The position numbers were made by a program, and so were the translations under genes. From Patescibacteria group bacterium UBA6263 (GTDB lineage Bacteria; Patescibacteriota; Gracilibacteria; Absconditabacterales; Absconditicoccaceae), in assembly GCA_002441085.1 (NCBI GenBank), contig DJVF01000032.1:1-57157 (forward strand): DNA of 57,157 nucleotides, read 5' to 3'. Positions 1 to 9,857 of this stretch are shown here, piece by piece (position 1 is the stretch's first letter; each line of letters opens with the position of its first letter). The notes under the pieces were generated by a model. The model saw nothing but the letters and a program-made list of their open reading frames with translations. It was not told where the DNA came from and made no database searches.

Positions 1-68
1 GTTTTTATCTATAGGAATTGTTTTGAAATTCCTATATGGTAAAATAATCACTTCCCAAATTTCAATGG

Positions 69-99
69 CAGCTCGGATTTTTTATCCGGGCTGTTTTTT
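69..99 (+). terminator. Rho-independent terminator
   Basis: A 10-bp imperfect stem (CAGCTCGGAT pairing with ATCCGGGCTG) around a T-rich loop is followed by a T run. It probably ends a gene lying to the left of the window. A near-identical copy follows the next gene at 2133-2165. Confidence 0.8.
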
Positions 100-110
100 A
101 TTATTTACTA

Positions 111-138
111 TTGACTTCTGAGGGCAAATTTATATAGT
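111..138 (+). promoter_or_regulatory. Sigma-70-like promoter
   Basis: TTGACT (111-116) and TATAGT (133-138) are separated by 16 nt and lie about 50 nt before the start of the gene at 186. Confidence 0.55.
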
Positions 139-185
139 ATTTTAGATGTTGTCATTAAAATATAAACACTTTAAAAACAAAAATT

Positions 186-2099
186 ATGTATTTACTAATT
201 GGATTTATCGTTGCATTGGGATCAGTTTTTGTTCCCTCCCTGATCGGAGCTCTTTTGAGCAAAGAAGAAAAATCAAAAACCATCATCATGGCTGCTGTAG
301 TGACTGTGGTTTATGGAGCCATTGTTTGGTTTCTTATGTGGGCTTTTCGTGCTGATATCTATGGACCTACTCCACTTTTTGGGTGGATAATCATTGGAGC
401 TGTAATATCTGCTATAATCGCAGGTAATTCTGAAGAAGGTTTTGTTGCTGCCTTACTAGGAATTGGAATTGCACTTATCCTTTTTGTATGGGTTCTTGTG
501 GTTTTCATTTCAAGCTGGGATATGAATAGATCTATGGATAAGGGGAAACTTCTTGATGTGGAAGTCAAAAACAATTCCAAAATCATGTCATTGGCAGATC
601 CTGCTCATATTTCATTGGTTGATGAAAATATGGCGAGAGCAAAGGCTGAAAAAGTTCTTGGTCAAGTTGTTACTGAAGATGGAGCCAATGCTGGATCTAG
701 ATATGAACTTGGACAAGGCACTAAGCAGTGGGTAGACGGTCAGCTTTGGTGGATATTTGCTTTGGATTTTAAATCTTATTGGCAATGGTCTCGATTTCCT
801 AATGCTCCCGGATATATTAGAGTATCAGCAGAAGATCCTTTTGCCGAAGCACAAAGTGTCCAGCATAACAAACAAGGACAGGAGATCAAAATTAAATATC
901 TCAATTCTGCATCATTTGATGTATTGACAGAGAGATATCTGAGAAAAAATGGATTTCTTCGTTCCAAGATCGGAGACTTTACATTTGAGGTTGATGATAA
1001 TTGGAATCCCTACTATACCATTACTCAAAGAGAATGGACTATAGGATATGAAGCTCCAGTTGTAACAAATGTTATTGTTTTTGATGTTAGTTTTGCTACC
1101 TGGGAAATCTGTCCAATAGATCAAGTCAAAGAGAAATTTCCTTGGATTGATAGGGCAAATGATTTATCGGTTATAGATTACCAAGCTCAAAAGTGGGGCA
1201 TGTATTCAGAAGTTGGCTGGAATTTTACATCTCGTTATGATGGCAAAAGAAAAGAGCCAACCGATGGATGGTATTTGACCTATGATAATGGAATATGTTA
1301 TTGGTTCAGTGGCTGGACAAGCTATTCATCCAGTTCCGACTTGATTGGAATATCCATGACAGACGCTAATAATGGCAAAACGATTTATTATCCAACTGTG
1401 GGCTGTACAGAAGCTGCAGCTTACACAATTGCCAAAGGTCACTGGAGTAACTTTGAGGGATATGAACCTACTGAATTGGTACCGTATAATATTTACGGTA
1501 TGTTGACCTATGTGATGCCCATCACATACAACAAGACAGAATTTAGAGGAGTTTCTTTGGTTTCTGTTGTCAACAAAGACATCAATGCCAAGGGGAATAC
1601 CTTGGAAGAAGCTCTCAGTGCTTATCGTTCTGCGATGGGTACTATTGGATCACAAAGGGGAGTTCCTTATGAAGGACAAGCTAATAAACTCACCATAACC
1701 GCAAAAGTAAGTGAGGTTGGTATGCCATTTATACAGGGCCAAAGTCAGATGTATCCATTCACTCTTCAGGGTGTCGATAAAATATTCCAGATAAATTACT
1801 CGTTACAAAACGCCAAAGTTTCATTTTTGAAACCTGGTCGTGAAGTTACGGTAGTGTATTTGGATACTAAGGAAAAGATTATTTCTTGTCTTAGTATTGA
1901 TATTTCTGATCTCAAATTATCTGATGAAAACCCCGCTCAAGCAAAATGGGTTGAAAATCAGAAAATTGTAAGAAAAGAGGAAGAAAGGATTGATAACATC
2001 CATGGAAACAGAGCAATTATAGAATCTGGAGACATGGGGGAAGTCCATCCTGATTCTCTCAAAAAATTTATTGAATCACAGAAAAAATATCAGAAATAA
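186..2099 (+). CDS. Unrecognised large membrane-anchored protein that uses no TGA codons
   Basis: I do not recognise this 637-residue protein. The first ~115 residues hold about four hydrophobic helices (starting YLLIGFIVALGSVFV, then segments near residues 40-55, 65-80 and 85-110). A long soluble region rich in Trp and Tyr follows, with a charged C-terminal tail. Its codon use is the striking point: all ~48 glycines are GGN and no TGA occurs in the frame, while neighbouring genes write most glycines as TGA. It therefore reads the same in the standard code and in table 25. It sits alone between two near-duplicate terminators and has its own promoter. I infer recent transfer from a standard-code organism or virus; strong selection against TGA is the less likely alternative. 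Confidence 0.85.
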   Translation: MYLLIGFIVALGSVFVPSLIGALLSKEEKSKTIIMAAVVTVVYGAIVWFLMWAFRADIYGPTPLFGWIIIGAVISAIIAGNSEEGFVAALLGIGIALILFVWVLVVFISSWDMNRSMDKGKLLDVEVKNNSKIMSLADPAHISLVDENMARAKAEKVLGQVVTEDGANAGSRYELGQGTKQWVDGQLWWIFALDFKSYWQWSRFPNAPGYIRVSAEDPFAEAQSVQHNKQGQEIKIKYLNSASFDVLTERYLRKNGFLRSKIGDFTFEVDDNWNPYYTITQREWTIGYEAPVVTNVIVFDVSFATWEICPIDQVKEKFPWIDRANDLSVIDYQAQKWGMYSEVGWNFTSRYDGKRKEPTDGWYLTYDNGICYWFSGWTSYSSSSDLIGISMTDANNGKTIYYPTVGCTEAAAYTIAKGHWSNFEGYEPTELVPYNIYGMLTYVMPITYNKTEFRGVSLVSVVNKDINAKGNTLEEALSAYRSAMGTIGSQRGVPYEGQANKLTITAKVSEVGMPFIQGQSQMYPFTLQGVDKIFQINYSLQNAKVSFLKPGREVTVVYLDTKEKIISCLSIDISDLKLSDENPAQAKWVENQKIVRKEEERIDNIHGNRAIIESGDMGEVHPDSLKKFIESQKKYQK

Positions 2100-2132
2100 T
2101 TCGACAACATCATTTCTGATTATTACCAATAG

Positions 2133-2165
2133 CAGCTCGGATTTTTTATCTGGGCTGTTTTTTTA
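2133..2165 (+). terminator. Rho-independent terminator, copy of the upstream one
   Basis: CAGCTCGGAT pairs with ATCTGGGCTG and is followed by seven or more T. The sequence nearly repeats the terminator at 69-99, so the gene between them is bracketed by duplicates. Confidence 0.8.
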
Positions 2166-2230
2166 ATTATCTTAATACCGAGCTCTTTTTTGAGGGTTCG
2201 GTTTTTCTTTTAGAAAAAATATTTTGATTT

Positions 2231-2848
2231 CTAGAGTCCTTTGATTTCTTTTTGGAAAAATCTTTGGATTTTTTTGACTTCTATGGGGTCTTTGACAAAG
2301 GTCACATTGTCCAATAGATCTTCTATATATAGCAATGCTTTTTTGAGTACAAATATATTCTGTGAATTGGAATACTTAGTCGGTATGAGTCAGATTAGAG
2401 TTTCTATATTGTGTTTTTGACATATGAGATATAGATCTACATAGTCTTTGAACTCTCTCCTAGCAGGTATGGTGACTAGCTTCATCACTCATATATCTAT
2501 ATCACTCGCAATATCAAAATAATCAGTCTGGATCAACTCATCTATCAAAGCTAATTTTTGTACAGCTATAAAACTGATTTTGACTCCATCTATATCTATG
2601 TACAATGTATTGGGTACTTCATAGCTGATCCTATACTCCAATCATTGTCTATTGAGCATATCTTTGAGCCAGTTTGTATCCAAATCTCATTGTTTAAAAA
2701 AATCAAAATCCTCACTGATTCTATGTCAGTATTGCAATGCTAGTGAGGTCCCACCAGCCAAATAAAATCCATAATCTCTAGTCCAAGCAAATTTATTCAA
2801 CAAAGATTTTCTCTTGGAATCTAGTACTGTATCCCGATGTAATTTCAT
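2231..2848 (-). CDS. AbiEii/AbiGii-type nucleotidyltransferase toxin
   Basis: This 205-residue protein has the AbiEii nucleotidyltransferase signature near residues 27-46: AGGTSLALQYGHR followed by SEDFDFF, where the Gly before His is a TGA codon. Later come a typical YIDIDGVKISF strand and a VMKLVTIPARREFKDYVDL segment. In known AbiE systems the toxin is a nucleotidyltransferase that is neutralised by a co-transcribed partner. The start is ATG at 2848; the first 56 nt overlap the 3' end of the upstream gene in another frame, which suggests translational coupling. Its length is somewhat shorter than many AbiEii proteins. The toxin role is inferred from the family. Confidence 0.8.
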
Positions 2849-3089
2849 TGAGATTTTTTTTAAGTGGTAAATGGAGTCAATATTGGATATTGAAAAAATT
2901 TCTAGTCAGATCATCTAGATTGTAGTGGTTGGCTTGGATCACTGTGAGTATCTCTTGTATAGGATAATATTTTTTGAGTTCATCAAAATCTTTTTGGGTA
3001 CCAAATTGTGATACTCTCAGGATGATATATACCTTATCGATTTTTCGGTCTACATCTCACATCTTATCCCAAAAATTGGATCTGTGCAT
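2793..3089 (-). CDS. Small DUF6922-like partner (putative antitoxin) of AbiEii
   Basis: This 98-residue protein begins MHRSNFWDKMGDVDRKIDK and continues with VYIILRVSQFGTQKDF and a YYPIQEILTVIQ segment. The pattern FWD... then a V..RV..FG core, then an LKKYY/I..V repeat resembles the small DUF6922-type proteins often encoded directly before AbiEii toxins. An in-frame TAG just upstream makes ATG 3089 the first possible start. It overlaps the toxin gene by 56 nt. The antitoxin role is inferred from position and general resemblance, not from a catalytic motif. Confidence 0.6.
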
Positions 3090-3163
3090 ATTGATTTGGG
3101 CAGTCTAAATAGGTAATCAGAGTATATTTATTTGGTGCTTAAAGGCAAATAGAAAAGGAATAA

Positions 3164-5557
3164 TTATTTATTTGCTATCTGAAATTTATTTATGTATGTT
3201 TGTCATTTACTTCTATCTGCATTGGAACTTCGATAGTTTAAATAATCAGATTTTATATAATCAATCAAGTTCTTTTCTGGAGATATTTTGTTAAATTCTT
3301 CATAGATGCTTTTTAAATAATCATTTCACAAATCATTAATCCTATTCTTTTCCATAACTTTATCTATAATTTCTTCTGCTGTTCATAATCATTCAAGAGA
3401 ATAAAACAAAATCATTGCATCAATTTTTGAATCATTTTTTTTAATATATCTATCATTCATTAATGAAGCTCTATCAAAAGTTAATCATAATCAAGAATTT
3501 TGAGAATCGATACCGGCAATAATTTTCTGGATATCATTTTCTATATTTTGATAATTTAAAACCTTACTTTCACTTTCTTCTTTTATGTTTTTAATAATGT
3601 TATATTCTTCTATTACCATTTGTTTTTGTTTTTCGTTTAAATTATCTCGTTTTTCTGATGGTAATACGTCAGCTGGTCATTGTCATTCACTAGGATTTAA
3701 ATTCTTTGTTTCTTGTGCTAAATCATCTATTATTTTTTGATCTAATTGAGTAACTCCTTCATTTTCTGTGTTTTTTCAATTAGTAACAATATCTCAATTA
3801 AGATTCACTGTAGTAGATTTGCTCGCTCATACTATTTCTTGTCTTGTACCAGCTCCCGCATTCAAAAAATCTTGAGTCTTTTGTAATGTATATTTACCTA
3901 ATTTACCATCTACTCTTGAAGTTCAATCATTCCATGTTTCATCTTCTTTGATTCAAACTGCTTTTTGAAATCCTAGCATATCTCAATTTGCTAATAGATC
4001 GGATAATCTCTCTTTTTTTCCTTTAATTTCTGGAGAATTTCAATCTTCTATCTTTAAAAGACCTATAATATCTCCAAGTTCATTCTTTGAGTCTGTCTTT
4101 TCGTACCAAAGCTTTAGATCCTCGGTTACTTTACTTATCACAGATTCTTTAGTAAGTCCTGTTGCGGCGATTTCTGGGGCGGTAACTACGATTTCTTTAC
4201 CAGCGGCTCCATCTACAGCTTGAGATGGATTTATCAAGTTATTTATTTCTTCCCAAGTTTTTGTTACATCCTCTCGCTTATCTTCACTAGCTTGTTTTTT
4301 CATTTTTCATTCTAGCTCTTGTATTTTAAATTTTTGTCATTCTAATTTTTGTTTTTCTAAATTTAGGCTAATCGCTCAATCGAAATCTTGTTTTTCTACT
4401 TTAGCTTTAATATCTAGATCAATTTGAGTGATTTTATCATCTATTTCAGTAGTTTTTGTTAATATGTTTTTATAATTTTCTTTATTCTCTTGTAAGACTT
4501 TTATCTTTATTTGTATATCTTTGGCATTGCTGAATCATTCTCAATTCGGTCTTTGAGCCTCTTTGTCTTGTTCTACTTTTAAAGCATTAATTTTTTGATC
4601 TGCTATGTAATCAAAATCTAGATTTTTTATTATTTCATTTTCTTCTTGTTTTTTTAATGTCTCTATTTTGGCTTCTTTTTCATCCGCTTTTAGGTCTATA
4701 ATGTTGAAAGTATTATCTTTTTGATTTATAGTTATTTTATAATCTCATTGTTCTCGAGTATTATCTGAGCCTATTCATCAATTCTCATCCAAGACAAAGG
4801 AAATCAGACTATCATCTATATTGTTGTTCATCTCAACTCTATATCATGTTCATTCTTTTGTTACTTTAGCTAATTCTTTAGCATCTCATGTAACATTATA
4901 TCAAGCTAGTTTGTTTAGCAATCAATCAGCATCTTTTTCCAATTTCAATCATCACTTATCAGCATCGTTGACTACTTTGAAATATTGATCTTTTCAATCT
5001 TTATCTGGGATGGTGATGGAAGACGTTCATTCTACAGGATTTATTGATGAATCCGCTCCTTTTTTAGGTCCAACTTCAATTTCAATTTTTTGTTTTCCCA
5101 TTATAGTATATGTTAGATTGACATTATTTCAATCTATCCTTGCAGATTTTAGGTCTATATTTTTTTCATCTATATTTACATCTCTTCACATTCCATTATC
5201 CAATTTTTTGAGCATTTGAGTGATGGTCTGGTTAGCAGCTTGTACCTGTTCATTATTCAATAAACAATCATTTAGAAAATTATCAAGAACTTGGAGTCAG
5301 TCTTGATCCTCTTCTTCCATTGCAGTCCTTCTTTCAGTATTGTTAATTTCTTCCAAAAGTGGCGTCAAAGATGTTCTCAGTTTTTTTATTTTATCTACTC
5401 AATCTTTTCATGTTAATTCCTTTTCTAATTCAGCTCCAAAATTATTTTTTAATTGTTCTGCATTTTGTGGATTATTTAAAATAGTTTCAACTTTGTTTAA
5501 TTTATTTATTCAAGCATCTTGCTCTTTTTCTTGTCTTGTTTCTGCAGCTTCAACCAT
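3164..5557 (-). CDS. Unrecognised 797-residue Lys/Glu-rich protein
   Basis: I do not recognise this protein. It starts MVEAAETRQEKEQDAGINKL, has no signal peptide and no clear membrane segment. Long charged helical stretches predicted as coiled coil cover about residues 265-420 (EKEAKIETLKKQEENEI; NILTKTTEIDDKITQIDLD). A probable mixed region of strands precedes them (residues ~120-260, with several aspartate- and glycine-rich turns). In-frame TGA codons are frequent and fall in Gly-like turn positions. It follows the small gene at 5582-5872 by 24 nt on the same strand and probably shares its promoter at 5958-5985. It resembles the other long proteins of this window in composition (14601-19580, 25006-29514), but I cannot show homology by eye. 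Confidence 0.8.
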
Positions 5558-5581
5558 TTCTAAAAATTAAAATTATAAAAA

Positions 5582-5872
5582 TTACATATTTGCCAACAAT
5601 TCATCTAGATGTTTGATATCTTCTTGGTCTAGATTTTGAGATTGGATCTCTTTTTGTTTGAGTGTCTCCAAAAATGTTTTTCATTTTTCCAATTTGTTTT
5701 TGAGTTCTTCGTCTTGGATGTCTTTGAGACTCTCTTGGAATGCATGTATCAAAGTATCCAAAATCTGATCATCTACATCGGTATTTTGTATCAATACCAT
5801 AAATCATCTAGCCAATGGCATAGAGTCTTTGAGCATGTCTAGGACTTTGAGTACGTATTGTTTTTTATCCAT
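5582..5872 (-). CDS. Small acidic helical protein of unknown function
   Basis: This 96-residue protein (MDKKQYVLKVLDMLKDSMPL, then ARGFMVLIQNTD, then a charged helical half ending KHLDELLANM) has two in-frame TGA codons. It looks entirely helical and has no signal peptide. It is the first gene after the promoter at 5958-5985 and is followed within 24 nt by the 797-residue protein, so it may be a chaperone-like or partner protein. That role is inference from operon order only. Confidence 0.75.
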
Positions 5873-5957
5873 AAGAGAAAGTTTCAATGTATAAACATCC
5901 GCAATAGCGGATTTGTTTGAATGTTTCATTTTATCAATGCAACATTTAAACATCTTA

Positions 5958-5985
5958 ATTTTACATATAATTTTGGATTTGTCAA
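5958..5985 (-). promoter_or_regulatory. Sigma-70-like promoter
   Basis: On the minus strand TTGACA (5980-5985) and TAAAAT (5958-5963) are 16 nt apart, about 85 nt before the start at 5872. It should drive the pair 5582-5872 and 3164-5557. Confidence 0.6.
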
Positions 5986-6051
5986 AAAAATAGATACTTT
6001 TTTGGGTAGTAGTGATGGAATATAATCAAAAAAATTCATTGCAAAAAACTA

Positions 6052-6340
6052 GTCATTGCGAGCGAATGCGAAGCAATCTTAATGATTAGTAAAATAGGAG
6101 ATTGCCGCGTCGTTTGCACTCCCTAACTTTCGTCAGGCAAGCTCGGAATGACAGTAACAACTAAGTCATCTCGAGCTTGTCGAGACCTGCCTGTCGGCAG
6201 ACAGGGATCTCTAATAAACTTTTAAGAGATTTCTCATTGCATTCGAAATGACAAGGGAAAAAAGGTCGGAATGACATCAAATGGTAGTCATTGCGAGGAA
6301 ATCTTGCCCCCGGGTTTAATTTTAAATCCCGGGGTTTACT
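6052..6340. repeat. Cluster of palindromic intergenic repeat elements
   Basis: The gene-free stretch 5873-6418 holds at least three elements bounded by GTCAT... and ...ATGAC: 6052-6153 (GTCATTGCGAGCGAATGCG to CGGAATGAC), 6165-6253 (GTCATCTCGAG to CGAAATGAC, with an internal palindrome around CCTGCCTGTCGGCAGACAGG) and a broken copy at about 6264-6340 that contains the hairpin CCCCGGG...CCCGGGG. Such elements fold back on themselves and are known as dispersed repeats in many bacteria. Related copies lie inside uvrC (10368, 11151) and at 24554. No coding sequence is seen here. Confidence 0.75.
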
Positions 6341-6418
6341 ATAGTATCTTATGACAGGTAGTAATTTTTAATTACAGAAAAAATTGCCAATTACATGACT
6401 AAAAATAATCGTTTATAC

Positions 6419-7069
6419 TTATGTAGCTTCACTCATATTTTGAGAAAGTTGAGTTTGGGTGTCTGATTGTATTTGTTGGATGGCTTGTTGTTTGTGTCTT
6501 TGCAACATAATTTCTGTACCTACATTGTTGGTAGAAACTACTATTGGTTTGATTTTTTGTATCGTTGGCAAAACAGGTCTGAGCTGGGGTATAATCATCG
6601 CAGCTTTTTCTATCATCCAGATTTTGGCTTTGATATTTTGAGAATCTTTTTGGATATTTCTGATCACGTCTTGGTTTGATAAGTTATCTGGTTTGTTCAA
6701 AAGTCATAGGTGTATAAATATCCTAATCGCTCCAGAAAAAACTTCAAAAAAATCCTGTTTAAATTGATCTTTGAAATTGTCTTTTTGGAATATTCTAACC
6801 ATGGGGCTCCTAAATGGTGATTTTATGGGATTGATCAATTTCAAACTTCTCTGGAAACTACCAGTAAACCCAAATACATATTCTCCATCTTTGTATATAT
6901 CTTGTTTTTGTTTATCATCAAATTCATCCCATATTCTTGCGAAATCTTGAAAAGATTGATTGGAATTTAGACTGTCCAATATTTGATTTAAATTTTGTTT
7001 GGATTGTCTTTCCAAAGATTCAGGATTTTCTACATAATATTCACCAAATTTTTCTACAAATCAGTCCAT
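6419..7069 (-). CDS. Unrecognised 216-residue protein, last gene of a four-gene operon
   Basis: The protein starts MDGFVEKFGEYYVENPESLE, where the Gly is a TGA codon. The middle (GEYVFGFTGSFQRSLKLI) may be membrane-associated or amphipathic and is followed by an AIRIFIHLGLLNKP segment. The C-terminal third is a Gln-rich helix (MLQRHKQQAIQQIQ). A second in-frame TGA near residue 122 would split the gene in the standard code. It follows the 82-residue gene by 23 nt and ends the operon that starts at 9684. I do not recognise a family. Confidence 0.75.
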
Positions 7070-7092
7070 TCTCAGTATTTATAAAATAAATT

Positions 7093-7341
7093 TTATTTTT
7101 GATTTACGCTTTCGTTTAGAGTTTTGATATATAGATTGGCAATATCATTGGATTCTTTTTGTAGTATATCAGCCAATTTGATTATATGTCATAGCTCCAT
7201 GTATGGCAACAAAGCGAATCGCATTTTCCTTTCTTGGATATCCATCCTAGATGTCTGCAAAAGCATTATTATTTTTTTTTGTAAATTGATTTTTTCATTC
7301 AAAGATTGCAATTTGGTATCCATTGATTGTTGGCTTTTCAT
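7093..7341 (-). CDS. Small 82-residue helical protein, unknown
   Basis: The protein (MKSQQSMDTKLQSLNEKINL ... KLADILQKESNDIANLYIK) is all-helical and probably a short coiled coil. ATG 7341 is the first start; a second in-frame ATG lies six codons later. It holds one in-frame TGA. It lies 28 nt after the 169-residue gene and 23 nt before the 216-residue gene in the same operon. Confidence 0.65.
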
Positions 7342-7369
7342 CTGATATTATTTATAAAGTAAAATCTGA

Positions 7370-7879
7370 TTATATAGCTTTTTTGATTGCGACATTTCAT
7401 GTGATTATATCTTGGTTTACCAATCTCAAAAAATTAATCACGTCATCTGGATTAGGATTTTCTATTAGATTTCATGACTTGTCTAGCAGTTTGCGTTTGG
7501 TTTTGGCTCAGATTGGATAATTTTTTAATAAAATTTCAAATCATGGAATTTTGGAAATCGGTTTAGTGACTGTTTTCAACAAAAAATCTGGCACAAACAT
7601 AGTCCATGCAGTGAGAGATTCAAATTCTTTTTGTCGTATCACGGCTTCCGGATCTCAATTTTTGATACCCAATGAAGTAAATAAGTCAGCGACTTTTCAC
7701 CATGTAGGTAGCCATCTAGCTACAGCAGATTCAGTGACTTCTCATAGTAGGCTGTGTCTTTGAGCTGCATATTTTTCATCAATTTCTCTAGCTTCTTTGG
7801 TATCTATTAGCTTGTTGTCAGGAGAGCTAATCTTTTCTACAAACTCGGTAAGTTTACTTTGTAGTTTTTCTAGTAACAT
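7370..7879 (-). CDS. Unrecognised 169-residue protein
   Basis: The protein starts MLLEKLQSKLTEFVEKIS. A charged helix leads to a more hydrophobic region (SAVARWLPTWGKVADLFTSL; FVPDFLLKTVTKPISKIPGF). Seven in-frame TGA codons fall in turn-like places. It lies 59 nt after the 581-residue gene on the same strand. The order long membrane-anchored protein, this gene, then two smaller proteins suggests one assembly, but no function can be assigned. Confidence 0.75.
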
Positions 7880-7938
7880 GGTTTAAATAATTAATTATAT
7901 AAAATTTGTGAATCTATCTATGCTTGGATAAATTTTTA

Positions 7939-9684
7939 TTAATTACTTCGTCAATTAAATTCTCATTCAGGAGTAAGATTATTCAAAAAGTCCAAGAATA
8001 TTTGTCTATTTTCTTTCTTATATATTGTAGGATATTCTGCTTGTAGTGTAGCTTCTTCCAAAACTTGTATTTTTTTCCAATGAGTTGGATCTGTGATTGG
8101 TCATTCAGCTTTTCTATTTACATGTAGTCACCATTTTCAATATTCACGTTCAAAAGAAAATGGACTAGAATTTTCACACAGACCATGATTATTATTTTTC
8201 ATTTTGTTTATCAAATTGGCAGCGCTCATTGCTTCTTTTTCTGTAGGGAAGACAATGTTCATTCATTCAATTTTGATGTCTGGTTTAAATAAGATTTTTT
8301 GTTTAAATCATCGAGACTGTATATCATATTCAAAATCTGCAATCTTGATTGCTTGGATAGTTCATCTATCACTTCTATGATTTAGTTCTATTGCAGTATC
8401 GTGTATTTTTTGTTGGAGTTGATTGGCTTGTGTAATTAGTGGATCGTTTTCTGGATTTGGCTGTAATGGAGCGTCTCATTTTTGCCAAATATCCATATTA
8501 TTTAGATAAGCAACTAATTTGCTTTTTCAGTCTGTATCTACAAGTCATGTTATTCCTGCGATTCTTTTGAGCACACCTGGATCAATATCTGGAGCATATG
8601 TACTCAGAGTAGACCAAATTCCACCACTAATTACCTCTACATCCTTGGCTTTTCATACTACATGAGCTCACTGTTTTATGTACAAATCTCAGGTATTGTT
8701 TCACGAAAAGAATGGCGAAGCATTTGCTCATTTTCATTTGAATTCTGATTTGATATAATTGATAAAATTTGCTACAAATATAAGCTGTCTGTAATCAGAA
8801 AATTTGCTATCCAGTCAATCTATTTTTTTTGCTTTTTTATCTATTTTGGTCGATTGTCAATAAGACTCAATTGATTTGGATGTTGGGTTATAGATCAGAT
8901 CTTTTAATCTGGCTTTGAGCTTCCACTCACTAATATCATTCAAATCTCATTTGACAGCTGTCAGCGAATCTTCAAAACTCATTTTGTTGCTCAATCCCAA
9001 TTTATCCAAAATCCAATCCCAATTTTTCCAGATAGCTACTCATCCTATAATTCATCATCCCCATAGCAAAGCTTTTTTTCGCCATGGTTTTTTCTTTTCA
9101 GATTTTTCTGACTCTTTTCCTTCTTTTTTTTCTTTTCCAATTCCAAATAATTTTTTGAATCATCGTACTGCCAAAGATACCGCTCATATTCATGATGCTA
9201 CGCGAGCAATATTAGTAGCTGTATTTTCTTTCCATTCTTTTTTATCAGTTACTCAATTTCGTTGTCTTGTGAGTCGTGATTCTTCTTTTTGGGCATCTGC
9301 TTTTGCAATATTTTGTTGCTGATCATCTTGTGTTTGATCTTGTTTAGAGTCAGAATCTTCCAATTTTGTATTTTCTACTTGTTCTTGCTCTACTACCGAT
9401 TTTTTTAGTTCAAAAATTTCAAAATCAAATCCATCCAGACTCGCAAGCATTTCTTCCAACTTCTCAATTTCTTGTTGATGTGATTCTTCTCCAAGTTTTT
9501 TGAGTTCTTTGAGTTTATCGTTGATTTTTATTTTAGTCGAAATGATATTGTTTTGAATCACTTGTGTTTTTTGTTCTTTATTGGATTGGTCTGTCTCTTT
9601 TTTGAGTTCTTCAAATTCTTTATGAAACTGGTTTACTTCATTTTGTATTTTTTCTATTTCCAAATTATTTTGCACGATAGTCAT
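7939..9684 (-). CDS. Unrecognised 581-residue protein: coiled coil, then a membrane segment, then a soluble domain
   Basis: Residues 1-140 are a charged coiled coil (IEKIQNEVNQFHKEFEELKK). Around residues 155-215 there are two short hydrophobic segments separated by a Lys/Glu linker, the second ALLWGGGIIGGVAIW followed by KNWDW, which looks like a membrane helix. The rest is a soluble domain with many Trp and aromatic residues (GDLYIKQGAHVVGKAKDVE; SNKMSFEDSLTAVKGDL). In-frame TGA is frequent. It has no cleavable signal peptide. It is the first gene of the minus-strand operon 9684-6419, behind the promoter at 9719-9746. I recognise no family. Confidence 0.8.
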
Positions 9685-9718
9685 ATTTGATTTTTAAAAA
9701 TCATAAATAAACTGATAT

Positions 9719-9746
9719 AGTTTAAGTATATTTTTTTATTTGTCAA
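9719..9746 (-). promoter_or_regulatory. Sigma-70-like promoter
   Basis: On the minus strand TTGACA (9741-9746) and TAAACT (9719-9724) are 16 nt apart, about 35 nt before the start at 9684. Confidence 0.5.
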
Positions 9747-9857
9747 AATTCTGGCTCTAAAATTTTGTTGTCACTTGCAAAACATAATCAGATTTTTATC
9801 TATATTATAAACTATAAATTTATCCTGCAATGGTTGGACTATAAATTATAAACTATT

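Noticed and set aside
186..2099. Assembly contamination for the TGA-free gene
   Set aside because: It cannot be excluded by sequence alone, but the flanking terminators and promoter look like those of the rest of the window, so transfer is preferred.
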